Below, in pieces: positions 28,848 to 37,665 of a DNA stretch of 64,000 bases (within the stretch, counting starts at the first letter, position 1; every line of letters begins with the position of its first letter). Position numbers and translations under genes: made by a program. Source of the stretch: Microlunatus speluncae (GTDB taxonomy: Bacteria > Actinomycetota > Actinomycetes > Propionibacteriales > Propionibacteriaceae); contig NZ_VKCZ01000014.1 in NCBI RefSeq assembly GCF_009299835.1, positions 1 through 64,000 on the forward strand. Direction: 5' to 3'. Under the pieces are notes generated by a model. It was not told the DNA's origin. It did not search any database and was given only the letters and a program-made list of their open reading frames with translations.

Positions 28848-30203
28848 TCAGCAGGTCTCGACCGGCTCCGCTTCGGTGAGTCGGTATTCGGACCGGGCGT
28901 CGAGCAGCAGCGGGATCAGTCCCCGGGTCGGCTGACCGAGCGACACCAGCCTGCCGCCGTCGATGGCCGTCGTGGTGATCCCGTGCAGGCCGAGGGTGGA
29001 CTTCAGTTCCGAGAACTGGGCGGCGGTCAGGCGATAGCCGCACATCGGGTGCGCCTCGACCTGATTGGCCGCCGTCGGAATCATGTCGTCCTGGCCACCG
29101 AAGTAGATCACCCCGGACTGCTCGGCGCCGGCCTTCGTCTGGCGTGCGGCGGCGGCCGCGGTCTCCTCGATCAGTTGCTCGCGGTTCTCCTGCACCATCT
29201 GGATGCTGCCGATCGCGCTGTTGTAGTTGACCGTCACCCGGCGCCGGTTGAGCAGCGCGTCGTCGGCCTCTTCCTCGTCGTTCAGCGGCGCGTTCGCCGT
29301 CTCGCTGAGCATGCCGACCACGTTGACCAGGCCGGCGTAGTTGCGCAGGATCCGGCCCTGGCCGTCGCCGGCGACCTGCAGGTACGGTTCGCCGTCCTTG
29401 ATCAACTGGCCGTAGACGCCCGAGGTGTAACCGAGCGAGGTGACCTGGGCGGAGGCGTAGTCGTTGCTCATCTGCTTGGCCAGGGCGTACGTGCCGGGAT
29501 CGACGTTGCGGTTGCGCGGCCACAGGTGCAGCAGGTCGGTGTCGTAGTGCTCCCGCGGACCGTACTCGTGCAGATCGTTGAGGGTGTCGGGCTTCCAGTC
29601 CCGGATCGCCTTCAGGACGGCCTGACCCTCGGGCGTCGCCCCGGCCAGGTAGTCCCGGTTGACGTCGGTGCCGTCGGCGTTGCCGCGGGTGTCGGCGACC
29701 CAGCCGTCGGGGTTGGCGTTGACGAACAGCACCGTGGTCTGTTCGAGGAAACGGATCACGTTCGCATCGGTGCTCAGGGCCAGATCCCGGTCCAGCTGCA
29801 GGCAGGCCTCGCGGCCGGACGGCTCGTCGCCGTGGACCGAGCAGACGAACATCGCGACCGACCCGGCCGCCGCCTCCTTGACCGACTTCGGCGCCGGCGC
29901 GCCGACAGCGACCAACTGGACCGGCCGGCCCTCGATCGTCTTGCCGATGTTCTGCACCGCGACCCGGTCGCTCGCCGCGGCCAGCGAGCGGTAGTACCGG
30001 AGTGATTGCGGGTGGGTCGTCCAGGCGGCGCCGTCGGATTTCTCGAACGGCGTGGGCAACTCGTCCGCGGCGGTGGCGATGGCGGTGCTCAGGTTCGGCT
30101 CGTTGCCGGGTTGCGGGTTCGGCTGGGCCTGGGCGGACACGACGAAGGTGGAGGTCAGCAGGGCCGCGGTGGCGGCCGCGGCGACGATGAATCGACGTTT
30201 CAT
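28848..30203 (-). CDS. Secreted M14-family zinc carboxypeptidase
   Basis: 451 residues with a classic signal peptide (MKRRFIVAAAATAALLTSTF, cleavage likely after SAQA). Zinc ligands of the M14 family are visible: His124 and Glu127 in SVHGDEPSGREA, and His212 in LNDLHEYGPREH. Also present are FVNANPDGWVADTRGN and the NRDYLAGATPEG block. Enzymes of this type remove C-terminal residues from peptides or hydrolyse cell-wall peptides outside the cell. ATG 30203 was chosen because AAGGGGAA stands at proper distance and the signal peptide starts there. The gene is monocistronic, divergent from rimO, with a long hairpin at its end. Confidence 0.88.
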   Translation of the reverse strand: MKRRFIVAAAATAALLTSTFVVSAQAQPNPQPGNEPNLSTAIATAADELPTPFEKSDGAAWTTHPQSLRYYRSLAAASDRVAVQNIGKTIEGRPVQLVAVGAPAPKSVKEAAAGSVAMFVCSVHGDEPSGREACLQLDRDLALSTDANVIRFLEQTTVLFVNANPDGWVADTRGNADGTDVNRDYLAGATPEGQAVLKAIRDWKPDTLNDLHEYGPREHYDTDLLHLWPRNRNVDPGTYALAKQMSNDYASAQVTSLGYTSGVYGQLIKDGEPYLQVAGDGQGRILRNYAGLVNVVGMLSETANAPLNDEEEADDALLNRRRVTVNYNSAIGSIQMVQENREQLIEETAAAAARQTKAGAEQSGVIYFGGQDDMIPTAANQVEAHPMCGYRLTAAQFSELKSTLGLHGITTTAIDGGRLVSLGQPTRGLIPLLLDARSEYRLTEAEPVETC

Positions 30204-30371
30204 GACACGGTTCCCCTTTGAAGTCTCGGTCCCGGCCGACTCAGGAGGTGGCGACCGGACCGGTGATGGACGCAAGCAAAATTGGCCGGCGCGGCTCTGT
30301 CAATGGCCCGACCCCGGCCGTGGGTCGCCGATTCCGGAAGGCTCGTCCAGCGCTGTCATACTGGTCCGGTC

Positions 30372-31859
30372 ATGACTGCTGAGACCCGCCCCGACACACT
30401 CACCTCGGTCCACCTGATCACCCTCGGCTGCGCCCGGAACGAGGTCGACTCCTCCGAACTCGCGGCCCGCCTCGAGGGCGGTGGCTTCCGCCTCGTCGAC
30501 GACCCCGAGGACGCCGACGCGGTGATGGTGAACACCTGCGGCTTCATCGAGGCCGCCAAGAAGGATTCGGTCGACACCCTGCTCGCCGCCGCCGACCTGA
30601 AGACCGACGGCAAGGCGCAGGCCGTGGTCGCGGTCGGCTGCATGGCCGAGCGGTACGGGTCCGAGCTGGCCGAATCGCTGCCGGAGGCCGACGCGGTGCT
30701 CGGCTTCGACGACTACGCCTCGGTGGCCGAACGGCTGCAGTCGATCCTGAACGGCGACAAGCACACCTCGCACGTGCCGCGGGACCGGCGGACCCTGCTG
30801 CCGATCTCGCCGGTCGACCGTCAGGCCGCCGCCGGGGTCGCCGCGATTCCGGGCCATGCCGCGCCCGACCTGCCGACCGGCCTGGCCCCGGCCAGTGGTC
30901 CGCGGGTGGTCCGGCGCCGGCTGGACGGCGCGCCGTCGGCGCCGCTGAAGCTGGCGTCCGGCTGTGACCGCCGCTGCACCTTCTGCGCCATCCCGTCCTT
31001 CCGCGGCGCGTACGTGTCCCGGACGCCGGCCGAGATCGTCGCGGAGGCCGAGTGGCTGGCCGAGAACGGGGTCCGCGAGGCGTTCCTGGTCAGCGAGAAC
31101 TCCTCCTCCTACGGCAAGGATCTGGGCGACATCCGGCTGCTGGAGCGGCTGCTCGGCGACCTCGCCGCGATCGACGGCCTGGACTGGGTCCGGGTCTCCT
31201 ACCTGCAGCCGGCCGAGACCCGGCCGACCCTGGTCGAGACGATGGCGACGACCCCGGGCGTGGTGCCGTACTTCGACCTGTCCTTCCAGCACGCCTCCGG
31301 CCCGGTGCTGCGACGGATGCGCCGGTTCGGTCAGGCCGAGACCTTCCTGGACCTGATCGCGTCGATCCGCAAGCTGGCTCCGCGGGCCGGGATCCGGAGC
31401 AACGTGATCTGCGGCTTCCCCGGCGAGACCGAGGAGGACGTCCAGATCCTGTCCGACTTCCTGATCGCCGCCCGGCTGGACGCGATCGGTGTGTTCGGCT
31501 ACTCCGACGAGGACGGGACCGAGGCAGCCGGTTACGACGGCAAGGTCAGCGAGGACGAGATCGACGCCCGACGCAACCACCTGACCGACCTGGCCGACGA
31601 ACTGGTGGCCGAGCGGGCGGAGGAGCGGATCGGCGAGCCGGTCCGGGTGCTGATCGAGGAGCTCGAGGACGGCGAGGTGATCGGCCGGGCCGAGCACCAG
31701 GGCCCCGAGGTGGACGGCTCGACCGCGGTGCTGGGACTGTCCGATCCGAAGCCGGGCGACATCGTCGCGGCGACCGTGGTCGGCACCGACGGCGTCGACC
31801 TGATCGCCGAAGTCGACGGCCCCGGTCGTCGCGGTGACGAGGGCCGGCGTGACGGCTGA
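30372..31859 (+). CDS. rimO: Ribosomal protein S12 (aspartate-C3) methylthiotransferase
   Basis: 495 residues. RimO is a radical-SAM enzyme that methylthiolates an aspartate of ribosomal protein S12. The N-terminal UPF0004 domain carries its cluster cysteines ([28 protein letters not shown]). The radical-SAM motif is C198-x3-C202-x2-C205 in [22 protein letters not shown] domain ends the protein ([20 protein letters not shown]). An extra alanine/proline-rich stretch of about 45 residues precedes the radical-SAM motif. ATG 30372 gives the usual family start; the frame is open 90 bases further upstream. It overlaps pgsA. Confidence 0.95.
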   Translation: MTAETRPDTLTSVHLITLGCARNEVDSSELAARLEGGGFRLVDDPEDADAVMVNTCGFIEAAKKDSVDTLLAAADLKTDGKAQAVVAVGCMAERYGSELAESLPEADAVLGFDDYASVAERLQSILNGDKHTSHVPRDRRTLLPISPVDRQAAAGVAAIPGHAAPDLPTGLAPASGPRVVRRRLDGAPSAPLKLASGCDRRCTFCAIPSFRGAYVSRTPAEIVAEAEWLAENGVREAFLVSENSSSYGKDLGDIRLLERLLGDLAAIDGLDWVRVSYLQPAETRPTLVETMATTPGVVPYFDLSFQHASGPVLRRMRRFGQAETFLDLIASIRKLAPRAGIRSNVICGFPGETEEDVQILSDFLIAARLDAIGVFGYSDEDGTEAAGYDGKVSEDEIDARRNHLTDLADELVAERAEERIGEPVRVLIEELEDGEVIGRAEHQGPEVDGSTAVLGLSDPKPGDIVAATVVGTDGVDLIAEVDGPGRRGDEGRRDG

Positions 31860-32442
31860 TCATCCGGCCGAGCCTGCGGCGACGACCGTGTCGCCGTGGA
31901 ACCTGCCGAACGCCCTCACGGTGCTGCGGATCATCCTGGTCCCGATCTTCGCCTGGATGCTGCTGGCCCACCCGGATGACGTCGTCTGGCGGATCGTCAC
32001 CACCCTCGTCTTCGCCGCTGCGATCGGCACCGACTCGATCGACGGTCATCTGGCCCGGAAATACAACCTGATCACCAGCTTCGGCAAGCTGGCCGATCCG
32101 ATCGCCGACAAGGCGCTGACCGGGATGGCGTTCATCGGCCTGTCGATCATCGGCGAGCTGTGGTGGTGGGTCACCATCGTGATCTTGGTCCGCGAGTGGG
32201 GGATCACGATCATGCGGTTCGTGATGCTGCGGTACGGGGTGATGGCGGCCGGTCGCGGCGGCAAGATCAAGACTGTGGTGCAGTCCGCCGCCTTGATCAT
32301 CGCGCTGCTGCCGCTGCCCGGCTGGGCGCTGCCGATCTCCTGGACCGTGATGGGTGCGGCCCTGATCCTGACCGTGATCACCGGCGTCGACTACGTGCTG
32401 GAGGCCCGCCGCGTCCGCGCGGCCGGAAGGTCCCCGGCGTGA
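31834..32442 (+). CDS. pgsA: CDP-diacylglycerol--glycerol-3-phosphate 3-phosphatidyltransferase family
   Basis: Up to 202 residues. PgsA makes phosphatidylglycerol phosphate from CDP-diacylglycerol and glycerol-3-phosphate in the membrane. The CDP-alcohol phosphotransferase signature DG-x2-AR-x8-G-x3-D-x3-D is present as [16 protein letters not shown] followed by LADPIAD. About five membrane segments follow. The start may be GTG 31834 or GTG 31849; both overlap the end of rimO. The stop overlaps the cinA start by four bases. The rimO-pgsA-cinA chain is a conserved actinobacterial operon. Phosphatidylinositol-phosphate synthases share the motif, but context favours PgsA. Confidence 0.92.
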   Translation: MTRAGVTADHPAEPAATTVSPWNLPNALTVLRIILVPIFAWMLLAHPDDVVWRIVTTLVFAAAIGTDSIDGHLARKYNLITSFGKLADPIADKALTGMAFIGLSIIGELWWWVTIVILVREWGITIMRFVMLRYGVMAAGRGGKIKTVVQSAALIIALLPLPGWALPISWTVMGAALILTVITGVDYVLEARRVRAAGRSPA

Positions 32443-32909
32443 CCGACCCGGCCACTCGGGCGATCGCCCGGCTGACCGAGCTAGGCCAGACCCTGGCCAC
32501 CGCCGAGTCGCTGACCGGTGGGTCGGTCGGGGCTCGGCTCACCGACGTGCCCGGCGCCTCGGCGGCCTACCGGGGCGGGTTGATCGTCTACGCGACCGAG
32601 CTGAAGGCCGAGTTGGCCGGCGTGGCCCTGGAGACGCTCGACCGCGACGGTGCCGTCGCCGAATCGACCGCCGGCGAACTGGCCGTGGGAGCGGCGAGCC
32701 GATGCCAAGCGACCTGGGGCCTCTCCACCACCGGAGTCGCCGGACCGGATCAACAGGAGGGCCATCCGGCCGGCACCGTGTTCGTCGGTCTGGCCCGGGG
32801 CGAGGAACGGGTCGAGGTGCGCCGGCTCAGCCTGGCCGGCGACCGGGCGCAGATCCGGCGACAGACCGTCGACCAAGCCCTGTCCCTCCTGCTCGACCAC
32901 CTCGGCTGA
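32439..32909 (+). CDS. cinA: CinA C-terminal domain protein (nicotinamide-nucleotide amidohydrolase)
   Basis: 156 residues from GTG 32439, consisting only of the CinA C-terminal (PncC) domain: TLATAESLTGGSVGARLTDV, AYRGGLIVYATELKAELAGV, STTGVAGPDQQEGHPAGTVF. PncC deamidates nicotinamide mononucleotide to nicotinate mononucleotide in NAD salvage; the N-terminal molybdopterin-like domain of full CinA is absent, as usual in actinobacteria. The four-base GTGA overlap with pgsA indicates translational coupling. A 176-bp gap follows before clgR. Confidence 0.92.
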   Translation: MTDPATRAIARLTELGQTLATAESLTGGSVGARLTDVPGASAAYRGGLIVYATELKAELAGVALETLDRDGAVAESTAGELAVGAASRCQATWGLSTTGVAGPDQQEGHPAGTVFVGLARGEERVEVRRLSLAGDRAQIRRQTVDQALSLLLDHLG

Positions 32910-33073
32910 GATCGAGACCGGAGCCGCAGCCGAACAGGGCGCGCCGTTGGATGGATCCTCGCGGCCGGATCTGAGTCGCGGGCCGGGAGCGGAGTTCGGC
33001 TGTCTCTTCTCGGAATGCGGGCACCCTGCGGTGTGTTGGGGTGTGGTGTGCGTGAGTTGTCGGACGAGGTAGG

Positions 33074-33092
33074 TAGAGTTTCGGTATGCGAC
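33074..33092 (+). promoter_or_regulatory. Candidate -10 element for a leaderless clgR transcript
   Basis: TAGAGT (33074-33079) fits the TANNNT -10 pattern and ends only 6 bases before the clgR ATG at 33086. No Shine-Dalgarno sequence lies between. This spacing suggests a leaderless mRNA starting at or next to the ATG, common in actinobacteria. No good -35 element was found, so the call is tentative. Confidence 0.35.
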
Positions 33093-33397
33093 CGGAGGAT
33101 TCGTTGAGACCAGTGCTGATGCGCGAGCTGATCGGCGAGTCCTTGCGCGAGGAGCGAGTCACCCAGGGCAAGACGCTGCGTGAGGTGTCGAAGAGCGCCC
33201 GGGTCAGCCTCGGTTACCTGTCCGAAGTGGAACGCGGCCAGAAGGAAGCTTCCAGCGAATTGCTCGCCTCGATCTGCGGCGCCCTCGAGCTCCCACTCTC
33301 GGTTGTGCTGAGCACGGTCAGCGAGAAGATGGCCCGCCAGGAACTGCTGGCCAAGGTCCCCACCATCCGCCCCGTCGCCCGCGTCGCCGCTGCCTGA
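33086..33397 (+). CDS. clgR: XRE-type regulator, ClgR family
   Basis: 103 residues. A helix-turn-helix spans about residues 18-75 ([58 protein letters not shown]), the pattern of ClgR/PspA-operon regulators. ClgR activates clp protease and stress genes in actinobacteria and is itself degraded by ClpCP. The C-terminus ends in alanines (RVAAA), like the ClpP-recognised C-terminus of known ClgR proteins. It follows rimO-pgsA-cinA as in Streptomyces and Mycobacterium. It may be leaderless. A strong hairpin follows its stop. Confidence 0.88.
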   Translation: MRPEDSLRPVLMRELIGESLREERVTQGKTLREVSKSARVSLGYLSEVERGQKEASSELLASICGALELPLSVVLSTVSEKMARQELLAKVPTIRPVARVAAA

Positions 33398-33413
33398 CCC
33401 CTTCACTCCGTCA

Positions 33414-33441
33414 CGAACGCCCGGCTACGGCCGGGCGTTCG
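33414..33441 (+). terminator. Terminator hairpin after clgR with a TACG tetraloop
   Basis: A perfect 12-bp GC-rich stem CGAACGCCCGGC (33414-33425) / GCCGGGCGTTCG (33430-33441) closes a TACG loop; UACG is an extra-stable UNCG-type RNA tetraloop. It starts 17 bp after the clgR stop. There is no T-run. It marks the right border of the conserved housekeeping block. Confidence 0.75.
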
Positions 33442-33779
33442 GCATCTCGACGCAGTTCGCCGTCGACTTCCTGCGGCTGATTCATCACCGATGATCTTGG
33501 ATCGGTCGCGTCGTGAAATTCCTCGTTCCCTGAGCCTGTCGAAGCGCCGTCCTGAGCCTGTCGAAGGGGGCAAGCCAGGTGGCGCCCCGCCTGTTCGTTC
33601 CCTGAGCCTGTCGAAGGGGGCAAGCCAGGTGGTGCCTTCCCGGAACAGGGCCCACCGGCCGGAAAGGACGCACCAAGAGCGGATGGGCTGGGCTGGGCGG
33701 CCGGACTCATGCCCGGCAGCCGGTACGGCCTGTTGAACGGAAAGACACACCAAGGGGCGGGCGGGTGGTAGCGATGGCT

Positions 33780-33942
33780 AGTGCCCTGCGCCCGAAGTTC
33801 GCTACATAATTCAGCGCGCTGAAGTGGCGATCTGCCGCGTTCTCCTCCGTCGCGGTACGACCCGGTAGCACTCCATCGTCGGCCTTGCAGCTCACCACTT
33901 CATCCCACTGACTTATGCACCGAACTTCGGGCGCAGGGCACT
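33780..33942. mobile_element. MITE-like element, 163 bp with 22-bp terminal inverted repeats
   Basis: The left end AGTGCCCTGCGCCCGAAGTT (plus CG) at 33780-33801 and the right end 33921-33942 are perfect reverse complements. The match continues imperfectly inward (CTACATAA / TTATGCAC). The inner 119 bp has no open frame of note and is AT-richer than its surroundings. The size, exact terminal repeats and lack of coding sequence are typical of a non-autonomous transposable element. No clear target duplication is seen in the flanks (GGCT / TGGT). The parent transposase family is not identifiable from this copy. Confidence 0.75.
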
Positions 33943-34095
33943 TGGTGTTGTTCGCCGGGTGCCGGTCTCGCCCGGGCCAAGGGTCGTGTTGGCCCGAGGT
34001 CGTGCCGCCGGGTTCGTTGAGGCGGCGCTCCCATCGGTGTCGGCGAAGGGGCTGGCCCGGAAGAGCGTCGAGCGCGGCCACCGACCTCACCGCCT

Positions 34096-34153
34096 CCGAG
34101 TGGACTGCTTGGCCGCTGGTTTCTGCCTAGGGGTGGCCAACCAGTCCACTCGG
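34096..34153. repeat. 58-base hairpin, 19-bp arms with one mismatch
   Basis: Left arm CCGAGTGGACTGCTTGGCC (34096-34114) and right arm 34135-34153 are reverse complements except one base, with a 20-base loop. It lies in the gene desert between the MITE and the inverted REP arm. It may be a second, smaller mobile palindrome or a structured RNA segment. Confidence 0.65.
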
Positions 34154-34540
34154 TCCGCGCCGGCGTCTGATCCGGACTCACCTGGTCCCAACCTCCGGCT
34201 TCGCGCCCTCTTGTGCGGCTTCGCCCCACCTACAACGGTCGCGAAGCACGAGTAACGGGCGCGGAGTCGGGTGATCGTGCCGGTCCGTGCCCGGCTCCGG
34301 GAACTGAGCCGAAGTGACCGCCGACGAACGCATCGAAATCCGCGCCGAACCCGCGGCCGGGCGTTAGTCCGCCGCCCAGCCCAGCCGTACTCGGTGCGTC
34401 CTTCCGGCCGGTAGGCGGTTATCCCCGCGAGGGGCACCCCGTGGCTTGCCCCTTCGACAGGCTCAGGGAACGAGCAAAAGGGGCGCCTCCTGGCTTGCGC
34501 CCTGGGACGGGCCAGGACGGGGCTTCGGCAGGCTCAGGGG

Positions 34541-34660
34541 TCAGCCCTTGACGGCGCCTTGCGGTGAAGCCACGGACGAAGAGGCGCTGCAGGGAAGAAG
34601 ACCTGCATCGGGTCGGCCATCGAGACGAGGGCCGCGGTGGGCAGCAACTGGATGCCGTCG
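34541..34660 (-). pseudogene. Degenerate copy of the 3' end of the sugar ABC permease gene
   Basis: These 120 bp match 35636-35756, the last 40 codons of the neighbouring permease gene, at roughly 85 percent by eye. Both begin TCAGCCCTTGACGGCGCC and share GACGAAGA-GCGCTGCAGGGA and GAGACGA-GGCCGCGG. The copy has small indels that break the frame. It stands 40 bp before the hydrolase gene, while the intact permease end stands 73 bp after it, both in the same orientation. The hydrolase therefore sits between two copies of the permease tail. Confidence 0.75.
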
Positions 34661-34699
34661 CTGCGATGAGTTTCTGACCTCGCGCGGGTCTACTCGGAC

Positions 34700-35563
34700 A
34701 TGACCACCAAGTCCACTCGTACCGTCGACGCGCCCGATGCCGTACTCACCTTCGACGTCCGCGAACCGTCGACGCCGGGCGAGCACCGGCCGCTGTTCAT
34801 CTTCGGCTCGCCGATGGGCGCTTCCGGCTTCGACCAACTGGTCGATCAGTTCGACGATCGCATCGTGATCACCTACGACCCGCGTGGCATGGAGCGGAGC
34901 ACCCGGGACCCGGCCGCCGAACTGACCGTCGAGACCCACGCCGAGGACTACCACCGGGTCGTCGTCGCCGCGGGACTCGGACCGGTCGATGCCTTCGGCT
35001 CCAGCGGTGGAGGAATGTGCGGGCTGCACTGGATCGTTGCCCACCCCGAGGACGTCCGAACCTTCGTCTCGCACGAGCCACCCCTGATCGCCCTGGTGGA
35101 GGACGCCGATGCTGCCCAGCGGGTCGGCGCGGACATCGTGGAGACCTACCGGCGGGACGGTTACGGGCCGGCCATGGCCAAGTTCCTGCGGATGGTGATG
35201 CACGACGGGCTGATGACGGACCTTCTCTCCGCTCCGGCGCCGGATCCGGCTCAGTTCGGCCTGCCGACCGAGGACGACGGGTCCCGCGACGACCTCCTGC
35301 TCAGCGGGAACCTCGCGATGCCGCCGTTCCGGCCGGACTTCCCGTCGATCAAGGCAGGCCCCGTGCGCCTCGTCGCGGCGATCGGCGCGGCCAGCGGCGC
35401 GGGAATGGCGTGTCGGGGCGGCCGGGCGCTCGCCGCCGGACTGGGCGTCGAGCCGATGATCTTTCCCGGCGACCATGGCGGCTTCGCGGCCAACGAGTGG
35501 GCGCCGGGCAACGACCCCGTGGCCTTCGCCGCGAAGCTGCGGGACGTGATCGACCGAGCCTGA
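34700..35563 (+). CDS. Alpha/beta-hydrolase
   Basis: 287 residues with the alpha/beta-hydrolase order: oxyanion region IFGSPMGASGFDQL, nucleophile elbow FGSSGGG with Ser102, an acid candidate in the C-terminal half, and the catalytic histidine in FPGDHGGFAANEW. The pattern RIVITYDPRGMERSTRD is typical of small esterases and peroxidase-like hydrolases. It stands alone on the plus strand between duplicated permease ends and opposite to the sugar-transport genes, so it looks like an insertion. ATG 34700 lacks a Shine-Dalgarno sequence. Substrate unknown. Confidence 0.85.
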   Translation: MTTKSTRTVDAPDAVLTFDVREPSTPGEHRPLFIFGSPMGASGFDQLVDQFDDRIVITYDPRGMERSTRDPAAELTVETHAEDYHRVVVAAGLGPVDAFGSSGGGMCGLHWIVAHPEDVRTFVSHEPPLIALVEDADAAQRVGADIVETYRRDGYGPAMAKFLRMVMHDGLMTDLLSAPAPDPAQFGLPTEDDGSRDDLLLSGNLAMPPFRPDFPSIKAGPVRLVAAIGAASGAGMACRGGRALAAGLGVEPMIFPGDHGGFAANEWAPGNDPVAFAAKLRDVIDRA

Positions 35564-35635
35564 CCGGGGCCGCTGCCGCGTCGGGGCCCAGCAGAGGCCA
35601 TGGCGCGGCTGCAGACGGCAGGGCGGCTGCGCCGG

Positions 35636-36502
35636 TCAGCCCTTGACGGCGCCGGCGGTGAGGCCGCGGACGAAGAAGCGCTGCAGGGAGAAGAAGACCA
35701 GCATCGGGACGGCCATGGAGACGAAGGCCGCGGCCGGGAGCAGTTCGAAGCCCTGACCCTGGGCGCCGAGGAGGGCCTGCAGGGTGACGATCACGGTCGC
35801 GCTCTCGCCCGAGCCGAGGAAGAGCAGGGCGATCAGCAGGTCGTTCCAGACCCAGATGAACTGCAGGATGCCGAACGCGGCGATCGCCGGCACGGACATC
35901 GGCACGATCAGTCGCCAGAAGGTCTGGAAATGGGTCGCGCCGTCGATCTTGGCCGACTCGATCACCGTCCCCGGCAGCGTCGACATGTAGTTGCGCAGCG
36001 TGTAGATCGCCAGCGGCATGCCGAAGCCGGTGTGCAGGATCCAGACCGCGAGATATTGGCCGTTGATGTTCAGGTTGTTCGGCCCGAGCAGGTCGAGCAT
36101 CGGCACGAAGGCGACCTGGATCGGCACCACCATCACGGCGACGATGATCACGAACAGCACGTCCCGGCCCCAGAACTTCATGAAGGTGAACGCGTAGGCC
36201 GCGAACGCCGCGAACATGATCGGGATGATCGTCCCCGGGATCGCCACCACCAGGCTGTTCAGGAACGAGCCGGCCATGTCGGTGTTCGCGCCGGTGAGCA
36301 CGTTGCGGTAGTTGTCGATCGTCCAGCCACTGCCGAACGGGTTGAACAGGGCGGTCCACCAGCCGGTCGACACCTGATCGTCGACCGGGCGGAAGGACGT
36401 GATCAACAAGCCGAGGGTCGGGATCGACCAGAGGATGACCAGGCCGATCATGATGATCCAGGCCGGGATGTTGCGCGGCTTGATAGTTGGGCCGTCACTC
36501 AT
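35636..36502 (-). CDS. Sugar ABC transporter permease, MalG/AglG type
   Basis: 288 residues with six membrane segments. The cytoplasmic EAA loop that contacts the ATPase is ESAKIDGATHFQTFWRLIVP. The C-terminus (FSLQRFFVRGLTAGAVKG) is the classic end of MalG-type permeases. Together with the next two genes it forms the membrane part of a carbohydrate importer. Its start overlaps the end of the preceding permease gene by four bases. No ATPase gene is present, so a shared MsiK-type ATPase encoded elsewhere is likely. Confidence 0.92.
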   Translation of the reverse strand: MSDGPTIKPRNIPAWIIMIGLVILWSIPTLGLLITSFRPVDDQVSTGWWTALFNPFGSGWTIDNYRNVLTGANTDMAGSFLNSLVVAIPGTIIPIMFAAFAAYAFTFMKFWGRDVLFVIIVAVMVVPIQVAFVPMLDLLGPNNLNINGQYLAVWILHTGFGMPLAIYTLRNYMSTLPGTVIESAKIDGATHFQTFWRLIVPMSVPAIAAFGILQFIWVWNDLLIALLFLGSGESATVIVTLQALLGAQGQGFELLPAAAFVSMAVPMLVFFSLQRFFVRGLTAGAVKG

Positions 36503-37665
36503 CGCATGGCCTCCTCTTTGCGGAACGACCGGACCTGGTAGATCAACACCGGCGTGACCGCGATCAGCAGCACGACCACGATGGCCGAGGCGACCCCGGA
36601 CTGGGAGTTGGCGAAGATCTCCCGGAAGAACAGGTTGGCGATCACGTCGGTGTTGAACTGGCCGTTGGTCATCACGTACACGATGTCGAACACCTTGAGG
36701 ACCAAGATCACCAGCGTGACGAAGACGGTCACCATGGTGCCGCGGATCTGCGGAATGACGATCTGCATGAAGATCTGGAACTCGTTCGCGCCGTCGATCC
36801 GGCCGGCCTCGAGGGTGTCTTCCGGCACGCCCTTGATCGCCGACGACAGCAACACCATGCCGAAGCCGACCTGCAGCCAGATCAGGATGACCATCAGCAG
36901 CAGACTGTTCAGCCGGAGCTGGTTCTGGCTGAGCCAGGACACCGGGTCGCCGCCCGTGCCGGTGACCAGCGCGTTGAGCAGGCCGGTCTGCGGCTGGCCG
37001 GCCGGCTGGTACGCATACATGGCGCCCCAGATCGTGGCCGCGCCGACGAAGGAGATCGCCATCGGCAGGAAGACCAGGCTCTTGGTGATGTTCTCCGCGC
37101 CGGTCGGCAGCCGGTCGGCGAGCACCGCGACGATGGTGCCGAAGAACACCACCGCCGCCGGGACGATCAACAGCCAGAGCAGGTTGTTGATCATCGCCGA
37201 CCAGAACTCCGGATTGGCGAGGATCGTGGCGTAGTTGCCGAGGCCGATGTAGGCGGTGCTGTCGGAGTTGGCGAAGCTGTAGTTGATCGTCTGCACCGTC
37301 GGATAAAGCAGCATCAGGCCGATCAGACCGACGCCCGGCAGCAGGAAGGCGTAGGGCAGGATCTTGCCGGAAGCCCGGTCCGGCAGGGCTTCGACGAACA
37401 TGTTGATGAAGTAGAAGACCGCGGCGGCGCCGCCGACCCCGAGGACAACGGCCAGCAGGCCCTGCAACAGCTTGGGGAAGTACTGCGGGTAGTAAGCGAA
37501 CGCCTGGAACAGGGTGCCGATGCCGGCGATCAGGACCCAGATCGCGATCACCGCGATGATCAGCCGCACCACCCCCGGGAGCCGGCGCAGTCCGTTTCCC
37601 GGCGGACTGTCAGGCCCCGCGGCCGAGCGCTCCTGCTGCGCCGCGTCCGCGGTCACTTCGGCCAC
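36499..37665 (-). CDS. Sugar ABC transporter permease, MalF/AglF type
   Basis: 388 residues. An N-terminal extension with two extra hydrophobic segments (VVRLIIAVIAIWVLIAGIG; LLAVVLGVGGAAAVFYFI) precedes the six-segment permease core. The EAA loop is LEAGRIDGANEFQIFMQIVI. It ends ...FRKEEAMR, overlapping the MalG-like gene. It also overlaps the binding-protein gene upstream by 13 bases. The size and the paired SBP resemble alpha-glucoside (AglEFG) systems; the sugar is not certain. Confidence 0.9.
   Translation of the reverse strand: MAEVTADAAQQERSAAGPDSPPGNGLRRLPGVVRLIIAVIAIWVLIAGIGTLFQAFAYYPQYFPKLLQGLLAVVLGVGGAAAVFYFINMFVEALPDRASGKILPYAFLLPGVGLIGLMLLYPTVQTINYSFANSDSTAYIGLGNYATILANPEFWSAMINNLLWLLIVPAAVVFFGTIVAVLADRLPTGAENITKSLVFLPMAISFVGAATIWGAMYAYQPAGQPQTGLLNALVTGTGGDPVSWLSQNQLRLNSLLLMVILIWLQVGFGMVLLSSAIKGVPEDTLEAGRIDGANEFQIFMQIVIPQIRGTMVTVFVTLVILVLKVFDIVYVMTNGQFNTDVIANLFFREIFANSQSGVASAIVVVLLIAVTPVLIYQVRSFRKEEAMR

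Larger units (their letters stand above)
33403..34699. repeat. 1.3-kb repeat-rich region without convincing genes
   Basis: It contains the clgR terminator and three REP cores on the minus orientation (about 33522-33543, 33551-33567, 33595-33617) with the linker GGCAAGCCAGGTGG between two of them. A MITE-like element (33780-33942), a 58-base hairpin (34096-34153), an inverted REP arm (about 34360-34475) and a permease gene fragment (34541-34660) follow. The stretch 33620-33720 (CCGGCCGGAAAGGACGCACC, GGGCTGGGCTGGGCGGCC) is mirrored at 34360-34430, so the REP arms flank the MITE-bearing centre as a large inverted repeat. Short open frames here are arginine-rich and lack ribosome-binding sites; I reject them as genes. 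Confidence 0.7.

Noticed and set aside
34087-34437. Minus-strand open frame in the repeat-rich desert
   Set aside because: Basic low-complexity translation, no ribosome-binding site, and it runs through hairpin and repeat DNA.
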